A stretch of 64,000 bases of DNA from Ensifer sp. LC163 (GCF_001695855.1 NZ_MBSS01000013.1:1-64000), one strand, 5' to 3'. Positions 15,892 to 26,300 are shown, numbered from the stretch's first letter. Made by a program: numbers and translations. The notes: generated by a model from the sequence alone, not told the origin.

Positions 15892-18318
15892 ATGAAAAGC
15901 CATGCCAGAGTCGTCGTGATCGGTGGCGGTGTTGTCGGTTGCTCGATCCTCTACCACCTCACGAAGTTCGGCTGGACCGACGTGGTGCTTGTCGAGCGAT
16001 CGGAGCTGACCTCCGGCTCGACCTGGCACGCAGCCGGCGGCATGCACACGATCAATGGCGACCCCAACGTCGCCAAGCTGCAGAAATACACCGTCGAGCT
16101 CTACAAGGAGATCGAGGAATATTCCGGTCAGGACATCGGCCTGCACATGACGTCGGGCATGATGCTGGCTGCGACCAAGGAGCGTTTCGACTGGATGAAG
16201 TCGATCCTCGCCAAGGGCCGCTACATGGGGCTCGAGGCCGAGCTGTTGACGCCAAAGGAAGCGCACGATCTGATGCCGCTTTTGGATCCGGATCAGTTCG
16301 TCGGCGCGGTGTTCGATCCGGTCGAGGGGCATCTCGACCCCTATGGCACGACGCATGCCTATGCCAAATCTGCCAAGAAGAATGGCGCCGAGATCTATCT
16401 GCACACGAAGGTCGAGGATCTGGTGCAGCGCGAGGACGGGTCGTGGCGCGTCATCACCAATCAGGGTGAAATCATTGCCGAGCATGTGGTCAATGCCGCG
16501 GGCCTGTGGGCGCGCGAGGTTGGTCGCATGGTCGGCCTGGAACTGCCTGTTCTGGCGATGGAGCATATGTATCTCATCACCGAGGATATGCCCGAGGTCA
16601 TCGAGTTCAACCAGACGCGCGGCAAGGAGCTGATGCATTGCGTCGATTTCGACGGCGAGATCTATCTGCGCCAGGAGCGCAACGGCATGCTGATGGGCAC
16701 CTATGAAAAGGCCTGCCGCCCCTGGTCGCCGGTGACGACACCGTGGGATTTCGGCCACGAACTGCTGGCGGAAGACATCGACCGCATCTCGCCTGAGCTT
16801 GAGGTCGGCTTCCGACATTTCCCGGCCTTCAACAAGGCGGGCATCAGGAGGGTCATCAACGGTCCCTTCACCTTCTCGCCGGACGGAAACCCGCTGGTCG
16901 GGCCGGTGCGGGGCTTGCGCAATTTCTGGTCGGCCTGCGCCGTCATGGCCGGCTTCAGCCAGGGCGGCGGCGTCGGCCTGGCGCTCGCCAACTGGATGAT
17001 CGAGGGCGATCCCGGCTTCGACGTCTTTGCCATGGACGTGGCGCGCTATGGGGATTTCGCCACGCTCGCCTATACCAACGCCAAGGTGCGCGAGAACTAT
17101 TCGCGTCGCTTCTCGATCCGCTACCCCAACGAGGAGCTGCCGGCGGCACGACCGCTGCTGACGACGCCGATCTATGACAGGCTGAAGGCGGCCGGTGCCG
17201 TGTTCGGCGCTTCCTATGGCCTGGAAACGCCGCTGTGGTTTGCGCCTCCCGGTGTCGAGGATCACTTCTCCTGGCGCCGCTCGACCGACTTCGACACTGT
17301 CGGCGATGAAGCCCGCGCGGTGCGCGCCGCCGTCGGGCTGATGGAGACCTCCGGCTTTGCCAAATACGAGATCAAGGGGGCGGGGGCGGAAGCCTGGCTC
17401 GACCGGATGCTCGCCTGCCGCATTCCGGCGACGGGTCGGATGGCGCTGGCGCCGATGCTGAAGGGTGACGGCAAGCTGATCGGCGACTTCACCCTCGCCA
17501 AACTCGGCGAGCAGGATTTCCTCCTGATCGGATCCGGCATCGCCGAGGATTATCATATGCGCTGGTTCGAGACGCACCTGCCGTCGGACGGCTCGGTCTC
17601 GATCCGTCCGTTGAAGCTGGAACTGGTCGGCCTGTCGATCGCCGGTCCGAGGGCGCGCGACGTGCTGGCGGCGCTGACACATCTCGATGTCGGTGATTCG
17701 GCCTTTGCCTTCATGGATATTCGCCGGATGGATCTCGGCATGGCGCCAGCGATCGTCGGTCGCGTCAGTTATACCGGCGATCTCGGCTACGAGATCTGGA
17801 TGAAGCCGGAATACCAGCGCTATCTTTTCGATCTGATCCTGGAGAAGGGAGCGGCGTTCGGTATCAGGCTGTTTGGCCTTCGCGCCCTCAATGCGCTCAG
17901 GGTCGAAAAGCCCTTCGGCAGCTGGTCGCGTGAGTTTCGGCCGCTCTACGGTCCGCTGGAGGCCGGCCTCGGCCGGTTCGTGGCGCTCGGAAAACCGGCG
18001 GATTTCATTGGAAAGGCGGCAGCGATCCGCGAGAAAGCAGAGGGCGGGCAGCTTCGACTGCGCACCTTCCTGCTGGAGACGAGCGATGCCGATGTCATCG
18101 GCGACGAGCCGATCTATTTCGACGGCGCCGTGCGCGGATGGGTGACATCAGGCGGATACGCCCATGCCAGCGGCGTGTCGGTGGCCCTGGGTTACGTGCC
18201 CAAGGAGATCGCCGATGAAGCGGAAGGCTGGGCGATCGAGCTGCTTGGCGAGATCCTGCCGGCGCGGTTGCAGCCCTACCCATTGTTCGACGCAAACGGT
18301 GAGCGCATGCGCGCCTGA
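15892..18318 (+). CDS. Dimethylglycine/sarcosine dehydrogenase-like flavoprotein with GcvT domain
   Basis: An 808-residue protein of the DMGDH/SARDH family. Residues 1 to about 400 are a DAO-type FAD domain (VVVIGGGVVGCSILYHL). His46 in SGSTWHAAGG is the expected covalent FAD attachment residue. The C-terminal half is a folate-binding aminomethyltransferase domain (YTGDLGYEIW, ALNALRVEKPFGSW). It probably demethylates an N-methylated glycine, such as dimethylglycine, and gives the one-carbon unit to folate. It follows soxBDAG on the same strand but has its own 5' region, so it may complete betaine to glycine degradation beside Sox. Exact substrate is uncertain. Confidence 0.85.
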   Translation: MKSHARVVVIGGGVVGCSILYHLTKFGWTDVVLVERSELTSGSTWHAAGGMHTINGDPNVAKLQKYTVELYKEIEEYSGQDIGLHMTSGMMLAATKERFDWMKSILAKGRYMGLEAELLTPKEAHDLMPLLDPDQFVGAVFDPVEGHLDPYGTTHAYAKSAKKNGAEIYLHTKVEDLVQREDGSWRVITNQGEIIAEHVVNAAGLWAREVGRMVGLELPVLAMEHMYLITEDMPEVIEFNQTRGKELMHCVDFDGEIYLRQERNGMLMGTYEKACRPWSPVTTPWDFGHELLAEDIDRISPELEVGFRHFPAFNKAGIRRVINGPFTFSPDGNPLVGPVRGLRNFWSACAVMAGFSQGGGVGLALANWMIEGDPGFDVFAMDVARYGDFATLAYTNAKVRENYSRRFSIRYPNEELPAARPLLTTPIYDRLKAAGAVFGASYGLETPLWFAPPGVEDHFSWRRSTDFDTVGDEARAVRAAVGLMETSGFAKYEIKGAGAEAWLDRMLACRIPATGRMALAPMLKGDGKLIGDFTLAKLGEQDFLLIGSGIAEDYHMRWFETHLPSDGSVSIRPLKLELVGLSIAGPRARDVLAALTHLDVGDSAFAFMDIRRMDLGMAPAIVGRVSYTGDLGYEIWMKPEYQRYLFDLILEKGAAFGIRLFGLRALNALRVEKPFGSWSREFRPLYGPLEAGLGRFVALGKPADFIGKAAAIREKAEGGQLRLRTFLLETSDADVIGDEPIYFDGAVRGWVTSGGYAHASGVSVALGYVPKEIADEAEGWAIELLGEILPARLQPYPLFDANGERMRA

Positions 18319-18609
18319 AACGGCCGAACCGGCAAGCTGGTCTTGTTGCTTGCCGATTCATCCACGGCCCGGATGGCTCGCCGTTTTAGACTAAAGTTGA
18401 CTATCCCGCAGGCGAGGCGTGCATTTTTTTTGTTTTTTCTGACTTCAAAAGCGTCAAATCGATTTTATCGGCGAAGATTTTGCCGGTCCCACGTTTTTTA
18501 GCTTTTCTTTTCGTTTGAAAGAGGTATGGAATCGATCAAACAGAACGCTCAACAATGAGCTCAAAAAACAAGAGACCGGACCTTATGGATCTGGTCCAGG
18601 GGAAGATTG
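18319..18609. other. Spacer before the liv operon, with hairpin and T tracts
   Basis: A hairpin CGGCAAGC (18330-18337) / GCTTGCCG (18348-18355) follows the flavoprotein stop and is probably its terminator, though the T run is weak. TTGACT at 18397-18402 could be a -35 box. Unusually T-rich tracts lie at 18424-18440 and 18491-18511. The livH promoter must be in this segment. A frame from ATG 18555 runs out of phase into livH and is not credible. Confidence 0.45.
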
Positions 18610-19512
18610 ATGGAGTATTTCGTCCAGCAGCTCGTCAACGGGCTGACTCTTGGGTCTATTTATGGTATGATCGCAATTGGTTATACCATGGTCTACGGCA
18701 TCATTGGCATGATCAACTTCGCCCACGGCGATATCTTCATGCTCGGCGGTTTTGCCGCTTTGGTTGTCTTTCTGCTTCTCACTTCATTTATAGCAGGCGT
18801 GCCGGTTGTACTTGCGCTTTTGCTGATGATGGTCGTGGCTATGCTCGCGGCGTCGCTGTGGAACTGGACGATCGAGCGGGTGGCTTACCGGCCGCTGCGC
18901 GGCTCGTTCCGGCTGGCGCCGCTGATTACCGCGATCGGCATGTCGATCGTCTTGTCGAACTTCATCCAGGTGACGCAGGGCCCGCGCAACAAGCCGATTC
19001 CGCCGCTCGTTTCCTCGGTTTATGAGCTCTTCGGCATCACGATTTCGCTGAAGCAGATCATCATCATCATCATTACGGCGATCCTCTTGTCCGTCTTCTG
19101 GTACATCGTCAACAAGACGCCGCTCGGGCGCGCCCAGCGCGCCACCGAGCAGGATCGCAAGATGGCGGCGCTGCTCGGTGTCGATGTCGACCGTACCATC
19201 TCGGTAACCTTCATCATGGGCGCAGCGCTCGCTGCTGTCGCCGGCACCATGTACTTGATGTATTATGGTGTGGTCGTCTTCACCGACGGATTTGTTCCGG
19301 GGGTCAAGGCCTTTACTGCGGCTGTTCTTGGCGGCATCGGCTCCTTGCCGGGCGCTGTTCTCGGCGGACTGCTGATCGGTCTCATCGAGTCCCTCTGGTC
19401 CGCTTATTTCACCATCGACTACAAGGATGTTGCGACGTTCTCCATTCTCGCAATCGTCCTGATCTTCAAGCCGTCTGGCATACTCGGACGACCGGAAGTC
19501 GAGAAGGTATAA
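18610..19512 (+). CDS. livH: Branched-chain amino acid ABC transporter permease LivH
   Basis: A 300-residue inner-membrane permease of the LivH family, one of two channel subunits. It shows [21 protein letters not shown] near the N-terminus, the [12 protein letters not shown] motif, and the cytoplasmic coupling segment [21 protein letters not shown]. Eight or so hydrophobic segments are seen. ATG 18610 follows GGGGAAG; a TTG three bases earlier is less likely. First of livH-livM-livG-livF, 4 bases before livM. Confidence 0.94.
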   Translation: MEYFVQQLVNGLTLGSIYGMIAIGYTMVYGIIGMINFAHGDIFMLGGFAALVVFLLLTSFIAGVPVVLALLLMMVVAMLAASLWNWTIERVAYRPLRGSFRLAPLITAIGMSIVLSNFIQVTQGPRNKPIPPLVSSVYELFGITISLKQIIIIIITAILLSVFWYIVNKTPLGRAQRATEQDRKMAALLGVDVDRTISVTFIMGAALAAVAGTMYLMYYGVVVFTDGFVPGVKAFTAAVLGGIGSLPGAVLGGLLIGLIESLWSAYFTIDYKDVATFSILAIVLIFKPSGILGRPEVEKV

Positions 19513-19516
19513 TTCA

Positions 19517-20902
19517 ATGGCAAACATTGCTTCTACATCTGCAAGCGCCGGCAGTGACCTGACGGCGCGGGCCCTACGCGAGTCTGTCTTCGCGGGGCTC
19601 ATCACGCTCGGACTGTTCGTCCTCTTCGTCGGCCTCAAGACCGACCAGAACATCCGCAACGAACTGATTCTCACCGAGCGTTGGGGGCTCTTGGCGATCT
19701 TCGTGATCACTGCCATGGTTGGCCGCTTCCTCATGGTCGCCTATGTCCAGCCCCGGCTTGCCCAGCGAAAGGCCGCGAAGGCGGCGGCACCGGAAATCGC
19801 TAAGGAAGAAAACTTCTTCAGTCGCAATTTCTCGATAATCGCAATCGTTGCCTTGATCCTCTATCCGCCAGTCATCCTCGCCCTCACCGGTGTTCAGGGC
19901 TCGTTGAAATGGGTTGACAATTTCGGTGTCCAGATTCTGATCTATGTGATGCTCGCCTGGGGCCTCAACATCGTCGTCGGGCTCGCTGGTCTGCTTGATC
20001 TCGGATACGTTGCCTTCTATGCGGTCGGCGCCTATAGCTATGCGCTGCTGTCGACCTATTTCGGCCTGTCCTTCTGGGTGCTGCTGCCGGTGGCCGGTCT
20101 TCTATCCGCCTGCTGGGGTTTGGTCCTCGGCTTCCCGGTGCTGCGCCTGCGGGGCGACTATCTGGCGATCGTCACGCTCGCCTTCGGCGAAATCATCCGC
20201 CTCGTCCTGATCAACTGGACCGAGGTGACCAAGGGTACCTTCGGCGTATCGGGCATTGCCAAGGCAACGCTGTTCGGCATCAAGTTCGATGCGTCCAAGG
20301 ATGGCTTTGCCGCACTGATGGGTCTGCCGATCTCGTCGGCCTACTACAAGATCTTCCTGTTCTACTTGATCCTCGGCCTTTGCATGCTGACGGCCTTCGT
20401 CACGATCCGCATGCGTCGCATGCCGATCGGGCGTGCCTGGGAAGCTCTGCGCGAAGATGAGATCGCCTGCAAGTCGCTCGGCATCAACACGGTTACCACC
20501 AAGCTGACCGCCTTCGCCATGGGCGCCATGTTCGGCGGCATCGCCGGGTCCTTCTTCGCCGTACGCCAGGGCTTCGTGTCGCCGGAATCCTTCGTGTTCC
20601 TCGAATCCGCGGTGATCCTCGCAATTGTCGTTCTGGGCGGCATGGGATCGCTGACCGGCATTGCGATCGCAGCGATCGTCATGATCGGCGGCACCGAAAT
20701 CCTGCGCGAGCTCACCTTCCTGAAGGCCGTCTTCGGGCCGAACTTTACGCCGGAACTCTACCGAATGCTGATCTTTGGCCTGGCCATGGTCGTCGTCATG
20801 GTCTGGAAGCCGCGCGGCTTCGTCGGATCGCGTGAGCCGACCGCGTTTCTGCGCGAACGCAAGGCCGTCTCCGGCAGCTTTACCAAGGAAGGGCATGGCT
20901 GA
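19517..20902 (+). CDS. livM: Branched-chain amino acid ABC transporter permease LivM
   Basis: A 461-residue second permease of the Liv importer. An N-terminal extension of about 110 residues with two hydrophobic segments (a DUF3382-like region) precedes the core, which has [31 protein letters not shown], the [19 protein letters not shown] motif and the coupling loop [20 protein letters not shown]. It shares one base with livG (TGATG), so translation is coupled. Confidence 0.94.
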   Translation: MANIASTSASAGSDLTARALRESVFAGLITLGLFVLFVGLKTDQNIRNELILTERWGLLAIFVITAMVGRFLMVAYVQPRLAQRKAAKAAAPEIAKEENFFSRNFSIIAIVALILYPPVILALTGVQGSLKWVDNFGVQILIYVMLAWGLNIVVGLAGLLDLGYVAFYAVGAYSYALLSTYFGLSFWVLLPVAGLLSACWGLVLGFPVLRLRGDYLAIVTLAFGEIIRLVLINWTEVTKGTFGVSGIAKATLFGIKFDASKDGFAALMGLPISSAYYKIFLFYLILGLCMLTAFVTIRMRRMPIGRAWEALREDEIACKSLGINTVTTKLTAFAMGAMFGGIAGSFFAVRQGFVSPESFVFLESAVILAIVVLGGMGSLTGIAIAAIVMIGGTEILRELTFLKAVFGPNFTPELYRMLIFGLAMVVVMVWKPRGFVGSREPTAFLRERKAVSGSFTKEGHG

Positions 20903-21795
20903 TGGCCCTCGAGACCACGACGATGACAATGACACAAGACCCCATTCTCAAGGTTGAGCACCTGTCGATGCGCTTCGGCGGTCTGATGGCCATCAACGAC
21001 TTCTCCTTCGAGGCCCATCGCGGCGAAATCACCGCGCTGATTGGCCCGAACGGTGCCGGCAAGACCACGGTATTCAACTGCATCACCGGCTTCTACAAGC
21101 CGACGATGGGCATGATCACCATGAAGCAGCGGTCCGGAAAGGAGTATCTCCTGGAGCGGCTGCCGGACTTCGAGATCACCAAACATGCCAAGGTGGCACG
21201 CACGTTCCAGAACATCCGGATGTTCTCGGGCATGACTGTGCTCGAGAACCTGCTGGTTGCGCAGCACAACAAACTGATGCTGGCGTCCGGCTATACGGTG
21301 CTCGGGCTAATTGGATTTCCTGCCTATCGGCAGGCCGCGAAGGAGGCGACGGAACTCGCCAAGCATTGGCTCGAAAAGGCGTCGCTGATCGACCGGGCTG
21401 ACGACCCGGCCGGGGATCTGCCTTATGGCGCACAGCGACGGCTGGAGATTGCCCGTGCCATGTGCACGGAACCGGAGTTGTTGTGCCTCGATGAGCCTGC
21501 AGCCGGCCTCAACCCGCGCGAGTCGCATGCTCTCAATGAACTGTTGCAGAGCATTCGCCGTGACACCGGCACCTCCATCCTGCTGATCGAGCACGATATG
21601 TCCGTGGTCATGGAGATCTCGGACCATGTCGTCGTGCTCGAATATGGTCAGAAGATTTCCGACGGCACCCCGGATTTCGTGAAGAACGATCCAAAGGTCA
21701 TCGCGGCCTATCTGGGTGTCGAGGATGAAGAGGTTGAACAGGTGATCGAGCAAATCGAGCAAATCGAAGGCGGGCAGGGAGGCACCAAGCAATGA
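20902..21795 (+). CDS. livG: Branched-chain amino acid ABC transporter ATP-binding protein LivG
   Basis: A 297-residue ATPase of the Liv importer. It has Walker A GPNGAGKTT (about residue 50), a signature-like DLPYGAQRRLEIARAM and Walker B LLCLDEPAAGLNP. The divergent signature (PYGAQRR instead of LSGGQ) is typical of LivG. The C-terminus has an acidic tail with repeated EQIEQIEG. A second ATG at 20929 may be used. It overlaps livF by ATGA. Confidence 0.94.
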   Translation: MALETTTMTMTQDPILKVEHLSMRFGGLMAINDFSFEAHRGEITALIGPNGAGKTTVFNCITGFYKPTMGMITMKQRSGKEYLLERLPDFEITKHAKVARTFQNIRMFSGMTVLENLLVAQHNKLMLASGYTVLGLIGFPAYRQAAKEATELAKHWLEKASLIDRADDPAGDLPYGAQRRLEIARAMCTEPELLCLDEPAAGLNPRESHALNELLQSIRRDTGTSILLIEHDMSVVMEISDHVVVLEYGQKISDGTPDFVKNDPKVIAAYLGVEDEEVEQVIEQIEQIEGGQGGTKQ

Positions 21796-22517
21796 CTGCG
21801 CCGCTGCTGCAAGTGAGAGCCGTCGAAACCTACTACGGCAACATTCGGGCGCTGAGCGGCGTCGATGTCGAGGTCCATCGCGGAGAAATCGTTTCCCTGA
21901 TCGGCGCCAACGGCGCGGGCAAGTCGACATTGATGATGACGATCTGCGGTAGCCCGCAGGCACGCACCGGCACGGTGATGTTCGACGGTCATGACATCAC
22001 GCGCCTGCCGACCCACGAAATCGCGCGTATGAGAATTGCGCAGTCGCCGGAAGGCCGCCGCATCTTCCCGCGCATGACGGTTTTCGAGAACCTGCAGATG
22101 GGTGCGAGTCTCGACAATCTGAAACATTTCGCTGAGGACGTGGAAAAGATCTTCCGGCTGTTTCCGCGGCTCAAGGAGCGGCAGGCACAGCGTGGCGGAA
22201 CGCTGTCCGGCGGTGAGCAGCAGATGCTGTCGATCGGCCGCGCGCTGATGGCTCGACCGAAGCTGTTGCTTCTCGACGAGCCGTCGCTGGGTCTCGCACC
22301 GCTGATCGTCAAGGGCATCTTCGAGGCGATCAAGAAACTCAACAAGGAGGAAGGCCTGACGGTCTTCCTCGTCGAGCAGAACGCTTTCGGCGCGCTCAAG
22401 CTCTCGGACCGCGGCTACGTGATGGTCAACGGGCGGGTGACGATGAGCGGCACCGGCAAGGACCTGCTCGCCAATCCGGAAGTTCGCGCGGCCTATCTCG
22501 AAGGCGGCCGTCATTGA
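21792..22517 (+). CDS. livF: Branched-chain amino acid ABC transporter ATP-binding protein LivF
   Basis: A 241-residue second ATPase of the Liv importer. Walker A GANGAGKST, signature LSGGEQQML and Walker B LLLLDEPSLGLAPL are intact, and SPEGRRIFPRMTVFENL is the LivF Q-loop region. It pairs with LivG. It is separated from the next small gene by 24 bases that contain GGAG. Confidence 0.95.
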   Translation: MTAPLLQVRAVETYYGNIRALSGVDVEVHRGEIVSLIGANGAGKSTLMMTICGSPQARTGTVMFDGHDITRLPTHEIARMRIAQSPEGRRIFPRMTVFENLQMGASLDNLKHFAEDVEKIFRLFPRLKERQAQRGGTLSGGEQQMLSIGRALMARPKLLLLDEPSLGLAPLIVKGIFEAIKKLNKEEGLTVFLVEQNAFGALKLSDRGYVMVNGRVTMSGTGKDLLANPEVRAAYLEGGRH

Positions 22518-22541
22518 CGGTTTGCATCTGGAGCAAGTGAC

Positions 22542-22886
22542 ATGCAGGGAATTCTCTACGAAGAAGTGTCGATCTGGCAGTTTCTTTTCATAAGCTGCGT
22601 GCTTGGCGGTTGGACTGCCTGGCGCACGGGCAAGAGCGTCGCCGAAAGCTGGCAGGGCATGCAGCGCCTGCTTCTCTACGTGGCGTTGTTAGGGTTGGGG
22701 ATCCGTTTCATCCACCATGCCCTCTTCGGCGGCACGATGTTCAGCCTGCAATACTATATCGTGGACACGGTCGTGCTTTTGTTGTTTGCTACCGTAGGTT
22801 TCCGGTACTACCGGACCAAGCAAATGACCAATAACTATTACTGGCTCTACGAGAAGGTCTCGCCCTTCTCCTGGAGAACCAAGTAA
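22542..22886 (+). CDS. Small membrane protein of the liv operon (DUF6867-like)
   Basis: A 114-residue protein with three or four hydrophobic stretches (about 12-28, 42-62, 68-88) and a conserved-looking tail [16 protein letters not shown]. It sits between livF and the binding-protein gene. I recall proteins of this type in alphaproteobacterial liv operons under the name DUF6867, with no known function. The context suggests an accessory subunit of the importer; no catalytic motif is visible. The start follows GGAGCAAGTGAC, which contains GGAG. Confidence 0.75.
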   Translation: MQGILYEEVSIWQFLFISCVLGGWTAWRTGKSVAESWQGMQRLLLYVALLGLGIRFIHHALFGGTMFSLQYYIVDTVVLLLFATVGFRYYRTKQMTNNYYWLYEKVSPFSWRTK

Positions 22887-22901
22887 AGGGAACAGCGCGT
22901 G

Positions 22902-22918
22902 CCGGCCGCCGCGGCCGG
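22902..22918 (+). other. GC-rich hairpin between small membrane gene and livJ
   Basis: CCGGCC (22902-22907), loop GCCGC, GGCCGG (22913-22918), with no T run, 84 bases before the binding-protein start. Such hairpins often protect a binding-protein message that must be made in excess over the membrane subunits. Confidence 0.45.
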
Positions 22919-23001
22919 TGCGAAAGAAACACCGGCGCAAATTATGGTGGGCATTGCGCAGGTTCATAACGAGACCCGCTCGGATAATTGGGAGTAACAA
23001 G

Positions 23002-24120
23002 ATGAAAAAGTCTCTTCTGTCGGCCGTTGCGCTGACGGCAATGGTCGCTTTCAGCGGCACCGCATGGGCTGATATTCTCGTTGGTGTCGCTGGCCCGCTG
23101 ACCGGCCCGAACGCCGCCTTCGGCGCACAGTTGCAGAAAGGCGCCGAACAGGCCGCTGCCGACATCAATGCTGCCGGCGGTATCAATGGGGAACAGATCA
23201 AGGTTGTGCTCGGCGACGACGTTTCGGACGCCAAGCAGGGCGTTTCGGTCGCCAACAAGTTCGTTGCTGACGGCGTGAAGTTCGTTGTCGGCCACTTCAA
23301 CTCGGGCGTGTCCATCCCGGCTTCGGAAGTCTACGCCGAGAACGGCATCCTGCAGATCACGCCGGCTTCGACTAACCCGCAGTTCACCGAGCGCGGCCTG
23401 TGGAACACCTTCCGCACTTGCGGTCGTGACGACCAGCAGGGCGCAGTTGCCGGCGCCTTCCTCGCCGCTAACCACAAGGACGCGAAGATCGCCGTCATCC
23501 ACGACAAGACGCCTTATGGCCAGGGCCTTGCCGACGAAACCAAGAAGGGCATGAACGAAGCCGGTCTCACCGAAGCCCTCTATGAAGGCATCAACACCGG
23601 CGACAAGGACTTCTCGGCACTCATCGCCAAGATGAAGGAAGCCGGCGTCTCGATCGTCTACTACGGCGGTCTGCACACCGAAGCCGGCCTGATCATGCGC
23701 CAGATGAAGGACCAGGGCCTCAAGGCTACCCTGATGTCGGGGGACGGTATCGTTTCGAACGAACTGGCTTCGATCGCAGGCGATGCCGTTGACGGCACGC
23801 TGATGACGTTCGCTCCGGATCCGCGCAAGAACCCGGCCGCCAAGGAACTCGTCGAGAAGTTCCGCGCTGCCGGCTTCGAACCGGAAGCCTACACGCTCTA
23901 CGCCTACGCTGCTCTGCAGGTTGTCGCCGAAGCTGCCAAGGCTGGCGGCACGACCGATCCGCAGGCCGTTGCCGAAGCGGTCAAGGCCAAGGGCCCGTTC
24001 AAGACCGCAATCGGCGAACTCGGCTATGACGAAAAGGGCGACATCACCCGTCCGGACTACGTCATGTACACCTGGAAGAAGGGTGAAGACGGCAAGTACA
24101 GCTACTTCGAAAACGAGTAA
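23002..24120 (+). CDS. livJ: Branched-chain amino acid ABC transporter substrate-binding protein
   Basis: A 372-residue periplasmic binding protein (LivJ/LivK type). The signal peptide [20 protein letters not shown] ends near AWA-D at about residue 24. The mature part starts [17 protein letters not shown] and contains [43 protein letters not shown] and [10 protein letters not shown], all typical of the family. ATG 23002 follows GGGAG. Codon use looks strongly biased to preferred codons (AAG, GGC, GTC), suggesting high expression. A terminator follows. Confidence 0.93.
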   Translation: MKKSLLSAVALTAMVAFSGTAWADILVGVAGPLTGPNAAFGAQLQKGAEQAAADINAAGGINGEQIKVVLGDDVSDAKQGVSVANKFVADGVKFVVGHFNSGVSIPASEVYAENGILQITPASTNPQFTERGLWNTFRTCGRDDQQGAVAGAFLAANHKDAKIAVIHDKTPYGQGLADETKKGMNEAGLTEALYEGINTGDKDFSALIAKMKEAGVSIVYYGGLHTEAGLIMRQMKDQGLKATLMSGDGIVSNELASIAGDAVDGTLMTFAPDPRKNPAAKELVEKFRAAGFEPEAYTLYAYAALQVVAEAAKAGGTTDPQAVAEAVKAKGPFKTAIGELGYDEKGDITRPDYVMYTWKKGEDGKYSYFENE

Positions 24121-24161
24121 GTCTCGCTTCGGGTTCGCTGAACCACGTCAGAACTTCGAAG

Positions 24162-24187
24162 GCCCGGCGAGTGATCGCCGGGCTTTT
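24162..24187 (+). terminator. Rho-independent terminator of the liv operon
   Basis: GCCCGGCGA (24162-24170), loop GTGA, TCGCCGGGC (24175-24183), then TTTT. It begins 42 bases after the binding-protein stop. A second hairpin without T run (GGGTGAGGA / TCTTCACCC, 24212-24233) follows. Confidence 0.85.
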
Positions 24188-24349
24188 CGTTTCGGGGTGG
24201 GAGTTCTCGGCGGGTGAGGATGGTTCTTCACCCCCGTTCCGTCTCGGCAAAGTCATTGCTCAGGCCTTCATTCGTCGGCGCGCAGCAGGCTGTCCGTCGC
24301 CGTGATTTCGTGCACTATCGCCGAACGATTCTGTTTCGGAGGTTGCCCC

Positions 24350-25324
24350 ATGAGTTCCAAGCCGCGCATTCTCGTCACCCGCCGTTGGCCCGAAGCGGTG
24401 GAGCGCGTGCTGGCCGACCGTTTCGATGTCGTGCTGAACGAGCAAGACGTGGCGATGTCGGGCGATCAGATGGCGCAGGCGCTGCGCGATTTTGATGCCG
24501 TGCTGCCGACGGTTTCCGACCGTCTGCCGGCAAGCCTGTTCGACGGCGGCGGCATCAGGGCAAGGATCCTCGGCAACTACGGTGTCGGTTACAACCACAT
24601 CGACGTTGCCGCCGCCAAGGCAGCCAATATCGTCGTCACCAACACGCCTGGCGTTCTGACCGATTGCACCGCCGATATCGCCATGACGCTGCTGCTTGCC
24701 GTGGCGCGGCGCGCGGGCGAGGGGGAGCGCCAGATCAGGGCGGGCGAATGGACCGGCTGGCGACCGACCCACATGATCGGCGGCAAGGTGACCGGCAAGA
24801 CGCTCGGCATCATCGGCTTCGGCCGGATCGGCAAGGCGATGGCAAAGCGCTGTCATTTCGGGTTCGACATGGAGGTGGTGTTCTACAACCGCTCGCCTAT
24901 CGATGCGGCCGAAGCCGCACGCTACGGCGCACGCCAGCTCGATACCGTCGATGAGGTGCTGAAGGTCGCCGACTTCGTCTCGCTGCACTGCCCGGGTGGT
25001 GGTGAGAACCGGCATCTCATCAATGCCGAGCGGCTGGCGATGATGAAAAAAGGCGCCCACCTCGTCAACACGGCGCGCGGCGATGTGGTGGATGAGCCGG
25101 CGCTGATCGAGGCGCTGAAGAACGGTGTCATCAGAGGCGCCGGCCTCGACGTCTTCGAGGCGGAACCGAATGTCCCGGCCGGCCTGCGAGCGCTCGAGAA
25201 CGTCGTTCTGCTGCCGCATCTCGGCAGTGCGACCGAGGAAACACGCGTCGCGATGGGCATGAAGGTGGTCGACAACATCACCGCCTTCTTCGACGGGCGG
25301 GAGCCACCGGATCGGGTGGCGTAA
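24350..25324 (+). CDS. D-2-hydroxyacid dehydrogenase (glyoxylate/hydroxypyruvate reductase type)
   Basis: A 324-residue NAD(P)-dependent enzyme of the D-isomer 2-hydroxyacid dehydrogenase family. It shows NYGVGYNHIDV, the dinucleotide loop GIIGFGRIGKAMAKR (about 152-166), ARG in NTARGDVVDEPAL, the Glu of FEAEP and the catalytic His in LPHLGSAT. An Arg in FYNRSP after the second strand suggests NADP(H). The likely reaction is reduction of glyoxylate or hydroxypyruvate. ATG 24350 follows GGAGG at 24338-24342. It stands alone between the liv terminator and the urease genes. Confidence 0.88.
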   Translation: MSSKPRILVTRRWPEAVERVLADRFDVVLNEQDVAMSGDQMAQALRDFDAVLPTVSDRLPASLFDGGGIRARILGNYGVGYNHIDVAAAKAANIVVTNTPGVLTDCTADIAMTLLLAVARRAGEGERQIRAGEWTGWRPTHMIGGKVTGKTLGIIGFGRIGKAMAKRCHFGFDMEVVFYNRSPIDAAEAARYGARQLDTVDEVLKVADFVSLHCPGGGENRHLINAERLAMMKKGAHLVNTARGDVVDEPALIEALKNGVIRGAGLDVFEAEPNVPAGLRALENVVLLPHLGSATEETRVAMGMKVVDNITAFFDGREPPDRVA

Positions 25325-25346
25325 GGACTTGGCCGTTCGTTGGGCA

Positions 25347-25375
25347 TTGACTGCTCATAAAGCGGTCACTTTGAT
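25347..25375 (+). promoter_or_regulatory. Possible promoter of the urease operon
   Basis: TTGACT (25347-25352), 17-base spacer, TTTGAT (25370-25375, 4 of 6 to TATAAT), 60 bases before the ureD ATG. The surrounding 110 bp is AT-rich for this genome. No sigma-54 (TGGC-N8-TTGC) site was recognised, so direct NtrC control is not evident. Confidence 0.35.
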
Positions 25376-25435
25376 GATTTTCTTTGCAAAACAATAGCTT
25401 GACTTGACGCCTCCAGATGCCGACGATGGCGGCGG

Positions 25436-26275
25436 ATGAACATGAGCATTGCGGCAATCATCGCCCCGCAGCGGGCGTTTGGAAAAGGACGGCTGGTGGC
25501 CAAGGCGGCCGTCGGTCGAACGGGCATTGCCGAGCTTTACCAGGAAGGCTGCGCCAAGATCCGGCTGCCGAAAACCTTCGACAGCTCCATGGAGGCCGTG
25601 TTGATCAACTCGTCGGGCGGGCTGACCGGCGGTGATCGCATGCTCTGGGAGATCGAAGCCGGTGCGGCGACCGAGCTGACCATCACCACGCAGGCCTGCG
25701 AGAAGATCTACAAGGCCAGCGCCGGCACGGTCGATGTCACGACACGCATTGACGTGGCAGCGGGGGCGCGGGTCGAGTGGCTGCCGCAGGAGACGATCCT
25801 GTTCGATCGCGCCTCGCTGTCGCGCTCACTGGACGTCGAGCTTGACGACGGCGCGACATTTCTTGGCGTCGAAGCCGTGCTGCTCGGCCGCAGGGCCATG
25901 GGCGAAGCGGTGCACTCAGGGCTCTTCCGCGATCGCTGGCGCATTCGCGTCGATGGCCGGCTGCTGCACGCTGAGAACCTGACCTTCGCCGACGATATTG
26001 CCGCCCTTGCGGTGCGCGCTTCGGTCCTCGGTGACAATGTGGCCTTTGCGACGTTGTTTTATGCCGGACCCGATTGCGAATTGCTGCTGCCGCGACTGCG
26101 CGCGCAGCTTGAAACGCAAGCGGGGGCGGGCGTCAGCCATGTCCAGGTCGGTGGTCGCGACAAGCTGGTTGCGCGTTTTGTAGCAGCGGACGGCTTCTCG
26201 CTCAGAAAAATCCTCATCCCGGTCATTTCGCACTTGCGCAAGCAAACGACAGTGCCGAAAGTCTGGGTCCTCTAA
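25436..26275 (+). CDS. ureD: Urease accessory protein UreD
   Basis: A 279-residue UreD/UreH protein, which forms the platform binding apo-urease and UreF-UreG during nickel insertion. Family segments are [48 protein letters not shown] and [10 protein letters not shown] 25436 or the second ATG at 25442 may be used. It is the first gene of the urease cluster; ureA begins 25 bases after its stop. Confidence 0.95.
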   Translation: MNMSIAAIIAPQRAFGKGRLVAKAAVGRTGIAELYQEGCAKIRLPKTFDSSMEAVLINSSGGLTGGDRMLWEIEAGAATELTITTQACEKIYKASAGTVDVTTRIDVAAGARVEWLPQETILFDRASLSRSLDVELDDGATFLGVEAVLLGRRAMGEAVHSGLFRDRWRIRVDGRLLHAENLTFADDIAALAVRASVLGDNVAFATLFYAGPDCELLLPRLRAQLETQAGAGVSHVQVGGRDKLVARFVAADGFSLRKILIPVISHLRKQTTVPKVWVL

Positions 26276-26300
26276 TCCGCAATCAAACCGGTGGCGACGC

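Noticed and set aside
18555-19025. 156-codon frame overlapping the start of livH
   Set aside because: It runs out of phase into livH, and its sequence is the shifted translation of LivH.
25325-25435. Sigma-54/NtrC promoter for the urease genes
   Set aside because: No TGGC-N8-TTGC element with correct spacing was seen in the 110-bp upstream region.
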